Of a stretch of 64,000 nt of DNA, positions 22,816 through 34,629 are shown in pieces (the stretch's first letter is position 1; every line of letters starts with the position of its first letter). Below the pieces are notes generated by a model that was not told the DNA's origin, did no database searches, and saw only the letters and a program-made list of their open reading frames with translations. The position numbers and the translations under genes were made by a program. The stretch comes from Salvator merianae. Its lineage: Eukaryota > Chordata > Lepidosauria > Squamata > Teiidae. Location: NCBI GenBank assembly GCA_003586115.2, contig QVOM02000034.1, positions 106,668,462 through 106,732,461 of the forward strand, given 5' to 3'.

Positions 22816-25800
22816 TATTTTGTATTATTAACAGTGCTCCATTCTTGCCCGTCCAAAAAATCACATTTGCTATTGGTCAGTGGTTCTTAAAGATACCTAA
22901 AGAAGGCCCAGAAAGACTACAGAACATGAAGCACAGCATTCTCAATGTGCCAAAGCTTGTTTGATGAAACAAATTTGATCACGTCTGCTCTTCAAGATTA
23001 CATGTCTGACACCCCTGCATAATGCAAACTTTGACACAGCCACATCTGAGTAGGGAAAACTTAACAATTATTTCCTAGCATGTGTCAGCAATTATCACTC
23101 TTGTGTTACACCTGAATCTAGGACAAGGTGTGTATATGGAGCGGGGGAATGGGAGAGGTGAGCTAATGGCAGAAGGAAGACAGATCAGACTGGAAGGGAG
23201 GTAGATAGATGGAAAGATTAAGGAAGTCTGGGAGAACGTGATGTCAGAGAATGCAGTGTCAATGAGACGGTAAAATTTTGAGGTGCAGGTAAATACACCA
23301 CGCTACTAAAGATGGCATGTGACAACTCCCAATTTTGAATGTGTCACTAAATACAAAAAAAATACAGGTTATTTACTGTGTGACTGAAATAAGCCCATCT
23401 AACCCAGCACAAAGCAGGCTATGACATGCAGGAGCATAGGGAAGCAACATTCCTCACCTACAGCAATTGCAGCCTCCTCTTTCCTTCTTGATTCTGCCAC
23501 CCCATTCTGCTGCCTGCCTGAGAGGAAGCTCTGAAGGAGTGTCTGGCATTGCAGATAATGGAGAACCAAGAAGAGAGTAAAGAGAAAAGAACGGAAACAT
23601 AGGGGAGGCAGAGAGATGAAGGAACTGTTACCTAACCCTGTGCATGGCCAATTTTCCTACAAAACTGATTCACAATGGTGTGTCAGTCAGGGTGAGTCAC
23701 AAGGTGCAATGTGGGAGACACTGGGAGCAGGTGCCTCAGCAGAAATATGCACTTTCCTGCATTGGTGGGCACCTCCCAGTTTCCACGTCTAATGGTGCCT
23801 AGGGGTGGCGCTTGCCCCAAGAGTGCTACTTTGTGCCCTTGCCCCCAGGTGCATAGGATAGGTGTTTCACTCTCCAGAGGGCATTTTGCACAACCATAAA
23901 TGGAGACATGCCACCAAGATGCTCCACTAGGGCATCTGACAATAGATGTGGAGATGTGGTCTTTGCTCCTGAAGGATCAGGTGTGACCAGTAGGGTCTGT
24001 CTTCTTCACCCAGGAGATCATCAACACAGTGAAACTGTACCCTAACTGTTCTTCTAACTCAGACAAAGACTCACCAGTTCAGTAAACCTGTGAAACAAAG
24101 GACATTTATGGGGGTAAAGTAGATCCATTTTACAATAGTGTGGTCATGTCCAAACACGGTGTGAAAAGCAACTTTCCCTTACTCCCAGCACAGACCATCT
24201 AAACAATAAGGTCAGGACATCTTCATGGAGCTAAAAGTGCAGTTCCAGAAAAAGCAACTGACCAACAGCCCATGGTACAGGCTCTTTTAATGGGGGTGGT
24301 GGTGCTCTGTAGATAGCAAATCCTTGCTTATGGAGCAACCCTGTTTCCAGGAGCATCAGCAGTCCCACCACTTCCAAGAGGATCACACCCCCACTTGAAG
24401 GAAGAAAGGAAACGCAACAGCACAAATGCTGCTTGCCCGCTACTCCTTTCTCTGCTGCGGGGTGGGGTTGTTGTTGTTTTTTTTTCCTTTTTAGAAAACA
24501 ACAAAGCGGGCTCTTGGAATTTGTCATTTCAATGTTGAACAGAAGTACGGGAATGGGTTCATAGATACAAACAGCATGGAAATGAATTATTGAAACCCAC
24601 TAATGTTCATTTCCTCCTTGATTTATTTTGTTTGGGTGGTGATTTGTTGTTGTTGTTGTTATTGCCCCTCCATGCAGCCTTGCGCTTAACAATTTGGACA
24701 CAAGTAACTATGAGCTTCCAGCTGGGTGGAAATGAAACAGTGGAATACTCAAAATATTTTCTGCTATCTTCTTGGTCTCTGTGTTTACAGGGGAAGGTAC
24801 ACTTTCCCCATGACCAGTATAGAAATACAGTTGACTAGATGTAGCGGGGAGCAATGGTCAGTTCCAGCAGTATGACTGGACAGAAGTCAGTAAACTCTTA
24901 AAGCAGCCAAAGTGGCTGGTAGCCTAGGAGGGACAAGACTTTCTTCCTTGTTAGTTAAAATGGAATGAGAAAGCAAGGAAGAAAACTGCAGGAGCATGAT
25001 TTTTGCAGGCTATTTATAAGCTTACAAAAATATAGACCTTTAAGAGTGTTAAAGTGCTTACTGTATGTATTAGCTCAGCAATCTTTACCATAACCTAATA
25101 AAGGATGAAAGTACTAGACCGTACCAGTTAGGAAGGGCCTACTGAGTCTCCCTTCCAAGACCACTAAGGGAGTTTGTGATCATTTAAGCTGAGGGGTTCA
25201 CTGCGCAGAGCTCACAGTCTGGGCCCACCCCATGATTTCTTACTTCCAGTATGAGCATTGTCTTTCTTCAAAAGACATCACAACTTTTGGTTACTCCTGG
25301 CCAATGTCAAAATCTTATAAAAACAGGGTGAGGGTCTCTTTAGTCACAAGAGCAAACGTTGTGGATCAAAGTTAAATTAAAATCTACCAAAAGAGGAGGA
25401 GGAGGGAGGAATGTGAGCTCCATCTTTTTTCCTGACTATGCAAAAATTTGCCCCAAAGTTCACTGATAGTTTTACTCCTAGGAAAATACATACAGGAAAG
25501 GCTGTAGACTTTCTTGGGCATGGAGGTGGAGAAACTATGACCCTACAAGAGTTGCTGAGCTACAATGCCTGTCTCTCTTTGTCAACAACCAGGGCTCTTG
25601 GGGCTTGTACTTCCACTGCATCTGGTGAACCACAGTTTGGCCAGCCAGTTATACAATCTCCTACCACTAATTCTTCCTGGATTTTAATCTGGTTTTTGGT
25701 ACATTTCCTTTCCCTGTAAACTATCGCATGCAGTCCATGCCATGACAGAGCAAACACTAAATCTACTTTTGCTGAGCAATTAAGAGAGGACTTCTTCTAG

Positions 25801-26668
25801 CCATGGCTTTAGGAGACAAGCCTGTTGTTCAAAGTATACTGTCTTAACTCCACTTGTATGTTGGTGTTCCCGTGTTCTATTAAATGAGGATGGGGTGAGG
25901 AGGCTTTGATTTTTCAGATTGTCTTACACGTCAGTTAACATCAGATCCAATCAGTGTAGGTACTGGAATCCAATACTGGAATCTAGAAATCCCTCCCTCC
26001 CATACATGCTGTCCTGGACTGAAGAGCAGTCCTGATGAACAGAACACGCACAGCTTTCTTGATCTCTCACTACTGTCAAATGTATTAGTATCTCTGTTGG
26101 ATGGAAAGCAGAGACATGAAAAACAAACTTGTTGTCCTGCTCCTGACCCCTCCCCCTCCAATAACAGCTATAGAAGGCGACTTGTACCCAAATTCTATGC
26201 ATGTCTGCTCAGCGTTGTGTTCAGTGGGATTTAGTAAGCAGCCTTAGATTTGTAGCCTCAGATGGCATGGAGGAAGATTAAATGTTTCCCTTTCTCAGTG
26301 CCACGGTGTCAACTAAAGTTTGGAACCATTTCTTGGATGTTTCAGCAGTGGCTGCTTTAATCTGTGTTTGCATAGCCAAAGAGGTGGTGTGGAGAACATA
26401 TGAAATACAGCCATGGCTCTCCATGTAGCTTCAGAATAGGTTCTCAAAGCACCCTTCAGGCAACTTCTCCTCAGAGTTTCGGTTAAACTTCTTCCCAGAG
26501 GTTTTGGATTGGAGGGATTGGAGTCTTAGAGGGGGATCTAGGTGACTAAAATGGTGCAAGGTGGATCTGGCTGCAGGTCAAACAGACCCAGTGACTAATG
26601 GTGGGAACTGCTTTGATCCTACTTGGAGGAGCCAGATAGAGCACTTCTTTGGGAGCCTCTTTAGATAG
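22816..26668. other. non-coding stretch with one repeat fragment
   Basis: No gene seen. At 25,522-25,690 the words GAAACTATGACCCTACAAGAGTTGCTGAGCTACAATGCC follow the same old squamate repeat seen at 15,186. A (TTG)n run lies near 24,645-24,662. Confidence 0.45.
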
Positions 26669-26671
26669 TCA

Positions 26672-26982
26672 GGCCATGTCTCCACTTACGTGGCAAGGAC
26701 CCTGGTAAAGCATCTTCTGCTACCTTGTTTTCACCTGTGGCTGCAGAAAGCACCTCACAGCAATTACGCCGTCCCACTAGCATGTGTAATCACCACCTGA
26801 GACGCCATTTTGTCAGGGCACAATTTCACCACCCTCAGTGGAGGCATCTCAGGGCAGCACTCCGAAGGATGCCTCCTTGCTCCTAAATGATGTCAAAAAG
26901 ATGTCCTGTCAGGTGGCAGTTCTGGTGCCTCCTCCACGATCCCCAGATGCAACTACCTCCATTTTCAAGTGGAGATGTGCCC
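26672..26982. mobile_element. 311-bp MITE with TCA target duplication
   Basis: Ends are GGCCATGTCTCCACTT and, read inward, GGGCACATCTCCACTT. TCA flanks both sides (26,669-26,671 and 26,983-26,985). A 3-bp duplication again fits the PIF/Harbinger type. No transposase frame inside. Confidence 0.65.
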
Positions 26983-27296
26983 TCAGTCTGAAAGCAGAGC
27001 TTGCAGTGTAGCCCTCCCTTCCCACCACCAGTGGTTTGATCTACTTTTCCTCCCAGTAATTCTTGACTCTGCAACTTGCTGCTGCCGCTGATAAAGCCTT
27101 GACTCTCTGTCCATGGGGCATATGGCTGAAGCAATACTAACCCTGCTCCACTTGGCCAAGAAGCGTCAGATCTATAAAGCCTGAATCATTTCTTTTAGCT
27201 GTGTCATTCCAGTTTCCACTTAGATGCAGACTTTGCATCTGTACGGGATGAAGCCTATTGGCTTAATCCAAGGCACCCCAAGAGAAGGGGGGGGGG

Positions 27297-27311
27297 AGAG
27301 AGAGAGAGAGA
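27297..27311 (+). repeat. G run and (AG)n
   Basis: Ten G followed by about seven AG units. Confidence 0.9.
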
Positions 27312-27384
27312 CCCTTACTGTGTATGTTCAGCACTGAGGTATACTGACTTCCGCTTGTCTAAGGAAAAAAAAAAGCATACTTAC

Positions 27385-27600
27385 CAACTGAAAGCCCAGG
27401 AGCGGCAAAACGTAAAATATGCATTCTATTTCTAAAGAAAGCGATAGATATACGGAGCGGGGAGGGGCAGAGCCTCTTGTATTTACACACACCCTAAAGT
27501 CTGAGATTCCGAGAAGGCACCAAAAGGTCCTAATCTAAATCCAATTTAAATCAAGAAACAATGGAAATCTGAGACGTCTGCTCAGAACTGTGCTGTTCTT
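27385..27600 (-). other. possible minus-strand first exon
   Basis: On the minus strand the sequence CAGTTG|GTAAGTATG at 27,390-27,377 is a near-perfect splice donor, with exon end at 27,385. Upstream of it in sense lie a GC box (GCCCCTCCCC) and a CpG-rich stretch (27,600-27,960). An exon of an upstream antisense or divergent transcript would fit. The right boundary is arbitrary, there is no coding evidence, and chance donors of this quality do occur. Confidence 0.25.
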
Positions 27601-27740
27601 AGGACATCATCGACTTCAATAAGTAGGGGCTAAAAGCGGCAGTCGGCAGCTGAAGCCCTGTACGAGAGCGGACTTGCTCCACGCGCTCTGTGGACCCGCC
27701 CTGTCGGTTTGCAGCAAAGCCGTGTTTCTGCACTATGTGA

Positions 27741-27754
27741 CCGGCAGGGGGCTC
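27741..27754 (+). promoter_or_regulatory. CTCF-like motif
   Basis: CCGGCAGGGGGCTC fits the CTCF core CCASYAGRKGGCRS at 12 of 14 positions. It sits in a CpG-rich stretch 6 kb upstream of the main CpG island. Confidence 0.5.
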
Positions 27755-28511
27755 CTTCGCTCTGCCTATCCAAGTTCCATTTAGACTCTTATTAAGAGGC
27801 CTCACTGGGGGTGTCGCTGGAACTGGTAGGGAAAAAGAGTTCCCACCCTCCACACGATCCAAAGAAGCGAAGGCTGGGAAGTCCCTCCTTTGCAACAAAT
27901 TGTCCTTTAGCAAGCGTTCGCTGGGATTTACAAGGAACCAAGACCTTTCCATAGGTCAGGTGGCCTTTTGAATTCAGGGGATCCAGACAGAGTTAAGGCC
28001 CAGTTCTGTTAGAGACACATTTTCAAAACAAACATTTACTGTTATGCCTCTGTAGCTGCGTGTACGCACGTGTGAATATGCAGGCACGTGTATTCTTTAT
28101 CAAGGGGCAGGTGTGTGCATGCGTGCAGACTACGCTCTTCATTCTAAGCATGAGAAGTAGGAAAATATCGCTTTGAACCCCCATACTGATCGAAACAAAG
28201 GGGTAGGCTGGAGGCCTGTGTGTGTGTGTGTACATGTGTGCGTATAAATGCACCACACTTCTGCATTGTTATAAAAAGAAAGGATCAACGATGCGTCTTG
28301 CCTTTCACACTAGATAGAGCTTTGTCGTGTTAGGACATTTGGGAGTGTCGTTTTAAAACTAGCCTGCAGAAATGAGAGCAAGTACTCGAGGATTAGCTCT
28401 ACTGGAGTCGGGGGAAAAAACCTAAGTTTCTTCCATTCCAGCGAAGTTAGAAGGGATGCTTCAGTGCTAACCAAAAGGCTTTTGAGTCGTGCTGGAGAAG
28501 ACACGCACTTA

Positions 28512-28519
28512 TGACGTCA
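28512..28519. promoter_or_regulatory. perfect cAMP-response element
   Basis: TGACGTCA within the 10-bp palindrome ATGACGTCAT. A full CRE preserves a CpG, which in methylated DNA tends to be lost, so retention is suggestive. Function is inferred. Confidence 0.45.
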
Positions 28520-28619
28520 TGGCAGAATTCCAGGGGCTCATGCTGTTGCCCATAGAGTATGTCCTGGGTCTGTCCTGGAGGAGGCACAGCAGTGGTTAAG
28601 AGGGCAATGGGCAGGATTC

Positions 28620-30357
28620 AAAAGGGTGGAAAGTGCCAAAAGCTGGTGCTGTTCTGAGCTGTGAGAAAGAGTATTTGACAATCAAACCTTATCCTTTCCT
28701 CCTCCTGCCAGGGCATTAAAGCATTTGACAAGGCATAGTAAGACGTCGCAAAAGTTATATCTACAGAAGCCTTTAAAAGTGGGGCAACTTGCCAACTCTC
28801 CTGGCATCATTTGGGAGAATTAGTATGGGGGTGGGGGAGACAGCACGAGGGAGGAGAAACAAAAAGAGATCAGCAGAAACAAAGCCCTGCCGTTGGCTAT
28901 GAGGTGGAATTGGCTAGCCCTTCTTTCCACCTCCTCAGTACTGCCAGACAGGTTTGACGCCTTGCAAAACCCATTGCCTCCAAGGCTCCCAACTCCTGTC
29001 TCATTTTTTTCCCTTTGTGCCTTGAACCCAGAGCTCCCTTCTGCTCCAGCCATCGTCTGAGCTCTACCCTACTGCTGTTCCATGAATGACCTGCCGCCAT
29101 CCATCTCAGTGCCTGTCCCCAAGGGGCTCAAGATCATCTCGAGGACAGTTGCATTTTTGAACTGAGTCACTGCAAATGCCATCTCCAAGTTTCCTTTCCT
29201 TCTAGAACCTCTGCCATTCTTCAGGCCCTTGTGTGTCTTCCATCGTTCTTGATTCTTTCTCCTTCATAAAGATAGTGTTTAATTAAGGAATCTCAGGCGG
29301 AGCAAACCTCCATATTGGAAGCTGAGGGTAGAAAGATACCCCTATTCAAGCATGGAGTTCACTTTTTCCTCATTTTCCACACCCAGAGAAAATCCCCAAA
29401 TTAGCCCCCAGTTGCATCTGTGAAAAGGCTACATCAGAACTGGAGTCCTGTGTCTTTACAAATGTTAGACCACAGATTACTTCATCATTTTTGAACTAGT
29501 AAGTAGGACTGATGGGAGTTTCGAGTAAGCAACATCTGAAGCTCCCCATCCCTGGTCCAGAATCAAAGGGACAGGAGGAGGCTGGCTGAGGTACTTTGGG
29601 AATGGTCTAATCTTTAAATTTATCCTGTCCCGTCTTCTTCCTGCTGCACTGAGGATCATGCATTCTGAGTTTAAGAAAATCTATTTGTGTGCTTGACTAA
29701 TCATTCCAGGGCGATTGATGCAAGGATTTGCAGATCTCTCCCTCCTCAATTGAATCTATGGTATGGATGGATACTTGACTGCCCAATATATTGATGAGGT
29801 GAGCAATATCAACTTTGCCATATTCTCCAAAAACTTTCTTGTTCTCCTTCTGAGTGTTTTAAGTTCTTGGGGTTTTTTGTTTGGTTTTTTTGCTTTTGAT
29901 TTTCTACCCACCCACAGGAGAAAGAAAACTGGCATCAGTGAGTCCCTCTAGCAAAAAAACCCTGAACAGAGCCAGATTTACACTGCATGATGTCCTACCT
30001 AGATGGGTATGGTTGTCCACCCAGGAGGCAGGCAGCCCACGCCATGCACATACCTGATTACTTTAAAGGGCAAAGAGCTGTGCTTATTCCAAAGCTTTTT
30101 GCTTTGTGGAGGACAGCAAGGAAGAAGTCGTCACTCAGTGCACCGTCCGTAATCCTCACTCTGTTTTACGGCATTGAAATGACAACATCCAACCCCAACG
30201 CCCATCCCATAACACAATTTGCTTCTTTGAGTTGAAGCTTCTAGTGCAAAGTCAAACCACGTCACTGAGTTGGCCCTGCCACAGAAGAGATTGTCACGTG
30301 GCAAAATCTCCCAGCGGAAATAGAAACATGCAGATTTTGTCCCATAAAACCCAGTAA
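28620..30357. other. non-coding stretch, no gene seen
   Basis: No gene or clear repeat, except a diverged fragment at 29,490-29,560 (GACTGATGGGAGTTTCGAGTAAGCAACATCTGAAGC-like) that follows the end of the common squamate repeat 'CTGATGGGAGTTGTAGTCCAACAACATCTGGAGG'. Confidence 0.45.
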
Positions 30358-30480
30358 AATCCTTCCTTCCTTCCTTCCTTCCTTCCTTCCTTCCTTCCTT
30401 CCTTCCTTCCTTCCTCTCTCTCTCTTTTTCTTTCTCTCTCTCTCTTTTTCTTTCTCTCTCTCTCTCTGTCTATCTATCTG
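30358..30480 (+). repeat. (TTCC)n and (TC)n microsatellite
   Basis: About thirteen TTCC units followed by TC/TTTC units and a short TCTA run. Confidence 0.97.
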
Positions 30481-30659
30481 CCTGAGGGTGCAGATGTGCT
30501 CCTGGTTCCATCTCTTTACCTTATAAGAATTGTTTGATTCCTAAACTATACAAGGAAAAGGCATGCCATCAATAACTTACTTCTCTTCTTCTTTTAAGAT
30601 TATGTTATGCGTACTCTATTTTTTCTTTTTAATGTTTTTTAAATAGGACAAATCAAATG

Positions 30660-30830
30660 CTCTTCAATTACCTTTAAGCAAGCGATTAATAATTAGTCTG
30701 CCTTAGTATCTCCTAATAGAGCGTTTTGCATATTATTGATTGACTCTTCGCTTGCTCCGTATGAAGTGCGGCCAACTATCACTGCGGGAATCATACCTGA
30801 CAGAGAATCAAAAGTTACAATCCTCCCTAC
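30660..30830. promoter_or_regulatory. possible conserved non-coding element
   Basis: Non-repetitive stretch with dense homeodomain-type words: ATTAATAATTAG, an octamer-like TTTGCATA, and TGATTGAC of the PBX/HOX type. This texture is common in developmental enhancers. Conservation cannot be seen from one sequence, so this is a guess from composition and position upstream of the CpG island. Confidence 0.3.
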
Positions 30831-31599
30831 AGAAATATAAAACGATCCTTATCAAGAGGCAATTAACTGGGCTGCTGTGTTTTCTTTCCCTCCCTCTCTC
30901 CCTCCAATTGGATTGATGCTTCTCGAAAACTCAGACCTACCAACCCGGTCAGACTGCTGCTTAGGCACATATGCACATGCTTTTTCACTGGGATAATTAA
31001 ATTCAGAAAAATGGTCATCTCTCTTCTGTACAGTGAATAAAAAGGGCTGGACTCTTCATTGCCTGCGTAAGGAGATATTGAAAAAGTCTGAGGAGTCCTT
31101 GTCCTTAGCAATTTTAGTTATGTGTAAAATTCACACAGAAGAACGTGTGCATTGACATACATTGAAAGGAAATCTAAGTATGGGAAGCAGGTTTTTTTTT
31201 CCCCCTGCACAACCTCAAAGTTGAGTCACCTTTCTGGCTGTCCAGCTGATGTTCTCCCCCCACTCCCATGTTTCATTGTGCCCTGACAGTGAGTCACTTC
31301 TAAAATCTTTAGTATCACAGCTCAATCTTAAAATTCTAGTCTTGTGAATGATAATCATGACTGTAGTTAAGTTCTGGTTCAGCATTGTCTCTAGTCCAGG
31401 CGCAAGGAAAGCAGATCTGTAGATAACGTCTAACGCACAGTAGAGCTGAAAAGTAACAACACGCAATTTCCCCAGCTCGAGCAGAAGAACAGAAAAGACA
31501 GAACTTCAGAATGGATGGGGAAGGGGGTTGACGTGAAGCACAAGTACTTGCACGTGCATGCACACAAACACTGAATAAATATTTAGCGCCCTGATGCTA

Positions 31600-31830
31600 A
31601 CCCTGCGGGAGCGCTTACAAAATTGCTTGTCTGCCTCTAAACGAACCACGAAACTGTCTGCCATACCTTTTCGCCGCAGCTTTGGCTGGGAGGACTCGAA
31701 GGATGACCTGCAGAGGGCAATCGTTGGACACAAATGATAACAAAGGCAGCTGGGGAGATTAGGCTCAGACACGTGGCTATGACCCACGGCTGCTGCGTAG
31801 GTAGGCAGTAGCGCTTAATTAATGGATATT
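31600..31830. promoter_or_regulatory. possible conserved non-coding element
   Basis: Non-repetitive stretch with ATGATAACAAAGG (SOX-like), CAGCTG and CACGTG E-boxes (around 31,750-31,775) and TTAATTAATGGAT (homeodomain-like). Position is 2 kb upstream of the CpG island. Inferred from composition only. Confidence 0.3.
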
Positions 31831-32139
31831 GAAACAAAAGATGGGTGTTTGTCTTTAGGCTACTTTTTTGCAGGGCGAATCTAATCCATAACCGTTAGGT
31901 CTGTTCTAAAGAGATCAACTTCCAGAAGGCACATTCATTTTTCTCTAGAATAATCATAAACATTTTAATGTTTGCTAAAACATTTCAAGTTGGATCATTT
32001 GCTTTTTGTTGTTGTTTGTTTTTTTAAAGTCCTTTGCTAACCAAACTGGAGAGGTCTGGAAAGGAAGTGTTTCAGCCATTTCCAATAGAAACGTGTAGAC
32101 ATTTATATAAAGAATGATACCCTGCCTTCTCCTGTCCTG

Positions 32140-32164
32140 CACACACACACACACACACACACAC
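32140..32164 (+). repeat. (AC)n microsatellite
   Basis: About twelve AC units. Confidence 0.97.
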
Positions 32165-32689
32165 GCTATTAATCACCTCCCGATTTCTTAGTTACAAATC
32201 TGTGATGTTCCTCGTTTTAGACTACGTCTTTCCCTTTCAGCACCCAGAGCCTGGACAGCGACCTGCTAACTTGAATATCTTATTTCAAGTCCCTTCTTGT
32301 AAGTGGTGTTCCCTTCAAAGAAATGCGTTCACGCAAAAATATACATGAGCTGTATGTTCACTGAAAGACTGTACTGAGTCATTTGTTCTTGGGCTGTGGA
32401 AATGGAATCCATTCCAGATCATTAGTGCATGTATTAGAAAAAGGGTGGTGAGGAGCAACGATGGGATGTTTATTCCATTTAACTTTTTTTCTACACCCTA
32501 TGTGTATTTAAGCAACCAGCAAGGATGAACTAAAAGCTGGAAGCAAATTTGAGAGCTAAGTGTTAAAAGACAAAAAAAATGCAGCACTGAATGCACACAT
32601 ACACTTACACGCATACCGAGTGTCTCCTCCCTCTCTCCCCGTCTGAGCTCCAAGAAGAGAGGGTGGGAAACACATATTTAATCACTCTC

Positions 32690-32930
32690 CATCCAAATTT
32701 CAGTGATCAGAAATGTCTTTAAAAAACAACAACACGGGGGGGGGGGGAAGTCCAAAGGTTTGTTGCCATTAAACAGTCAATCTTGATGAAATTAGCAGCC
32801 ACGAGATTTTAGAGACATTCTTTAGATGCACTTTGCTCATTAAATGAGATGGTATAGATTAAAATGCACACCGGCACAAATTCATGAGAACTGAAAGGTG
32901 CCTAATGCCTTCAAAAGAAGTAAAACCATG
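32690..32930. promoter_or_regulatory. possible conserved proximal element
   Basis: Non-repetitive AT-rich DNA (except a run of 13 G at 32,736-32,748) with ATTAAA, TCAATCTTGATGAAATTAGC and CTCATTAAATGAG words, within 1 kb of the CpG island. Regulatory role inferred from texture and position. Confidence 0.25.
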
Positions 32931-33499
32931 TGCTCAAGGTTTACAGTCCATACTGAACTGCAATATTTTCCACTTCAAAATGAAGGCTATGGGAGTTGCC
33001 AGCTCTGGTCAAGAGCAGCGCACACATACACGCATCCTGATGGACAGTTTTGCTTGACACGTGTTTGCTGTCAGAGAGAAGAACACAGAACCGTTTTTCT
33101 TAGCAGGGTTTTGGACTCCGCGCTCCACACCATGCCATCCAGCACTGGTCCTTTTCCAAGGGGAAGGTGTGAATAGCAGCCTTATGAGCCTGCACATCAG
33201 ATCTTCTTCAACTGATCCACCATTAGTGTGCTTGGGATCGAGTGCTTGAAGCCTTAACGGCAGCCTCAGTAACTGTGCGTTCCGGCCATCCCCAATTAAG
33301 CTCTGCTCAAAATGAACTCGGCAAGACCAGCCTTTCCCGAGCTGACAGTGGCTCCCGTTTTTCCTTATTTTAACGTTTGTGTGTAGTGGCAGGCGACAGA
33401 TGGTGTAGATCAGATCGATTTGATTGCATTAGGCAATTTTTTCTCTCCTCTCTCTCTCCTTCTCCCTCCTCTCCTCTCCCTCCCTCTCTCTCCCACCCC

Positions 33500-33792
33500 C
33501 ACCATCACTTCTTCTCTGGAAGCCCGCAGCATCTGAAAGGCGATCGCCGGGGACTTGGAGAGCACCAGCATCCGGCGAGGTGGGAAGGCAGCGGAGCACA
33601 CAAAGCCAGCCAGAGGCGCCGGGGTCCCTTTCCCAGGGCTTGTTAACACTATAATCCAGCATCAGGAGGGAAGACGAGGGGGGAGGAAAAAGCCCAGCTC
33701 GCTGCTGCCCAGAGCCTGTTCCTCTAGTTCATCCGACGCTTCTCTGGGTTTTACACACAGTTGGAGTTCGGCTTGAAACCGGGATTTAAAGG
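33500..33792 (+). other. putative untranslated exon 1
   Basis: From about 33,430 to 33,792 I find no ATG on the plus strand, as expected of a 5' untranslated exon, although the frames stay open for tens of codons. It ends in TTTAAAGG|GTAAGC, a good splice donor. The start is not defined by the sequence; the boundary given is nominal. The gene is not identified. Confidence 0.5.
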
Positions 33793-34297
33793 GTAAGCAC
33801 TTCAATAGAGGTGGATTTCTGGGAGTTGCATGGGGAGGAAGCAGCGAGGAGTGACTCTCTACTCTTGAATGGGAAGGAGCACTTTAATCAAGATAAATAT
33901 GTCTTCGATTAACCCCCTCCATGCGTTTCCATCCTATCCTGTCTGATCCAGGTTTCTTACAAGTCATCATATTCCTGGCTTATTTTACTAGCTTTAAAGC
34001 TTTGCTCTTCATCACTGATAATCATTTAGTCTTATCTTTGTCCCCTCCTCCCATCAACCCAGGGATACTTTTGACATTTTAAGTGGAGCTTTCCTTGTCT
34101 GTTATTATGATCAGTAATTTGGGAGGGCTCAATCCCTCCAGTTATTACGGTACTTAGAGAGGAAGATTCTAATCAACATGGCTTTCCATGAACAAAGGTA
34201 GTTAATGCTGATGCTAAGCGTAGCTCCAGGCACCATAAGCCACAAAAGGTGTAGAAGGAGCAACAAAGCGCAGGAGATGACACTGGGGTTTGTTCCT

Positions 34298-34334
34298 GAT
34301 GTGGTGTGGTATGGTGTGGTGTGGTGTGGTGTGT
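34298..34334 (+). repeat. (GGTGT)n minisatellite-like run
   Basis: About seven GGTGT/GGTAT units inside putative intron 1. Confidence 0.9.
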
Positions 34335-34603
34335 ACGTGCATGCGTATTGAGGGGTGGGGTGGAGATGGAGCCAGAGCCGACAGTTTAAGGAGGTTTGAA
34401 TTGAATATGCGCCCAGAGGCGAGCGGTCTGCTTAGAAATAGTGTTCTCATAAGGCATCCGATCTGCACGGCTGAAGGAGCTACCGCTGGTGTCGGGTTAG
34501 GGCTCCGCACCCAAGATTTCTTGCTGGTGCGACAGGGAGAGCGTTTCCAAAGAAGGAGCTGTCCACGCGCCCGGGTGCTGAACTGCGTTCAACCATTTTG
34601 GTA

Positions 34604-34629
34604 GGTGCTGTCCAGCGGGAGTGCTGTGC
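34604..34629 (+). promoter_or_regulatory. weak REST-like half-site pair
   Basis: GGTGCTGTCC (34,604-34,613) is one half of the REST/NRSF motif. A poorer second half, AGTGCTGTG for GGTGCTGAA, starts at 34,620, a spacing wider than the classical one. Weaker than the pair at 41,231. Confidence 0.25.

Noticed and set aside
27370..27390. ATACTTACC resembling the 5' end of U1 snRNA
   Set aside because: Similarity stops after nine bases; better read as the complement of a splice donor.
27599..27952. 117-codon minus-strand frame
   Set aside because: CpG-rich promoter-like DNA; no motif and no acceptor or donor in a fitting place.
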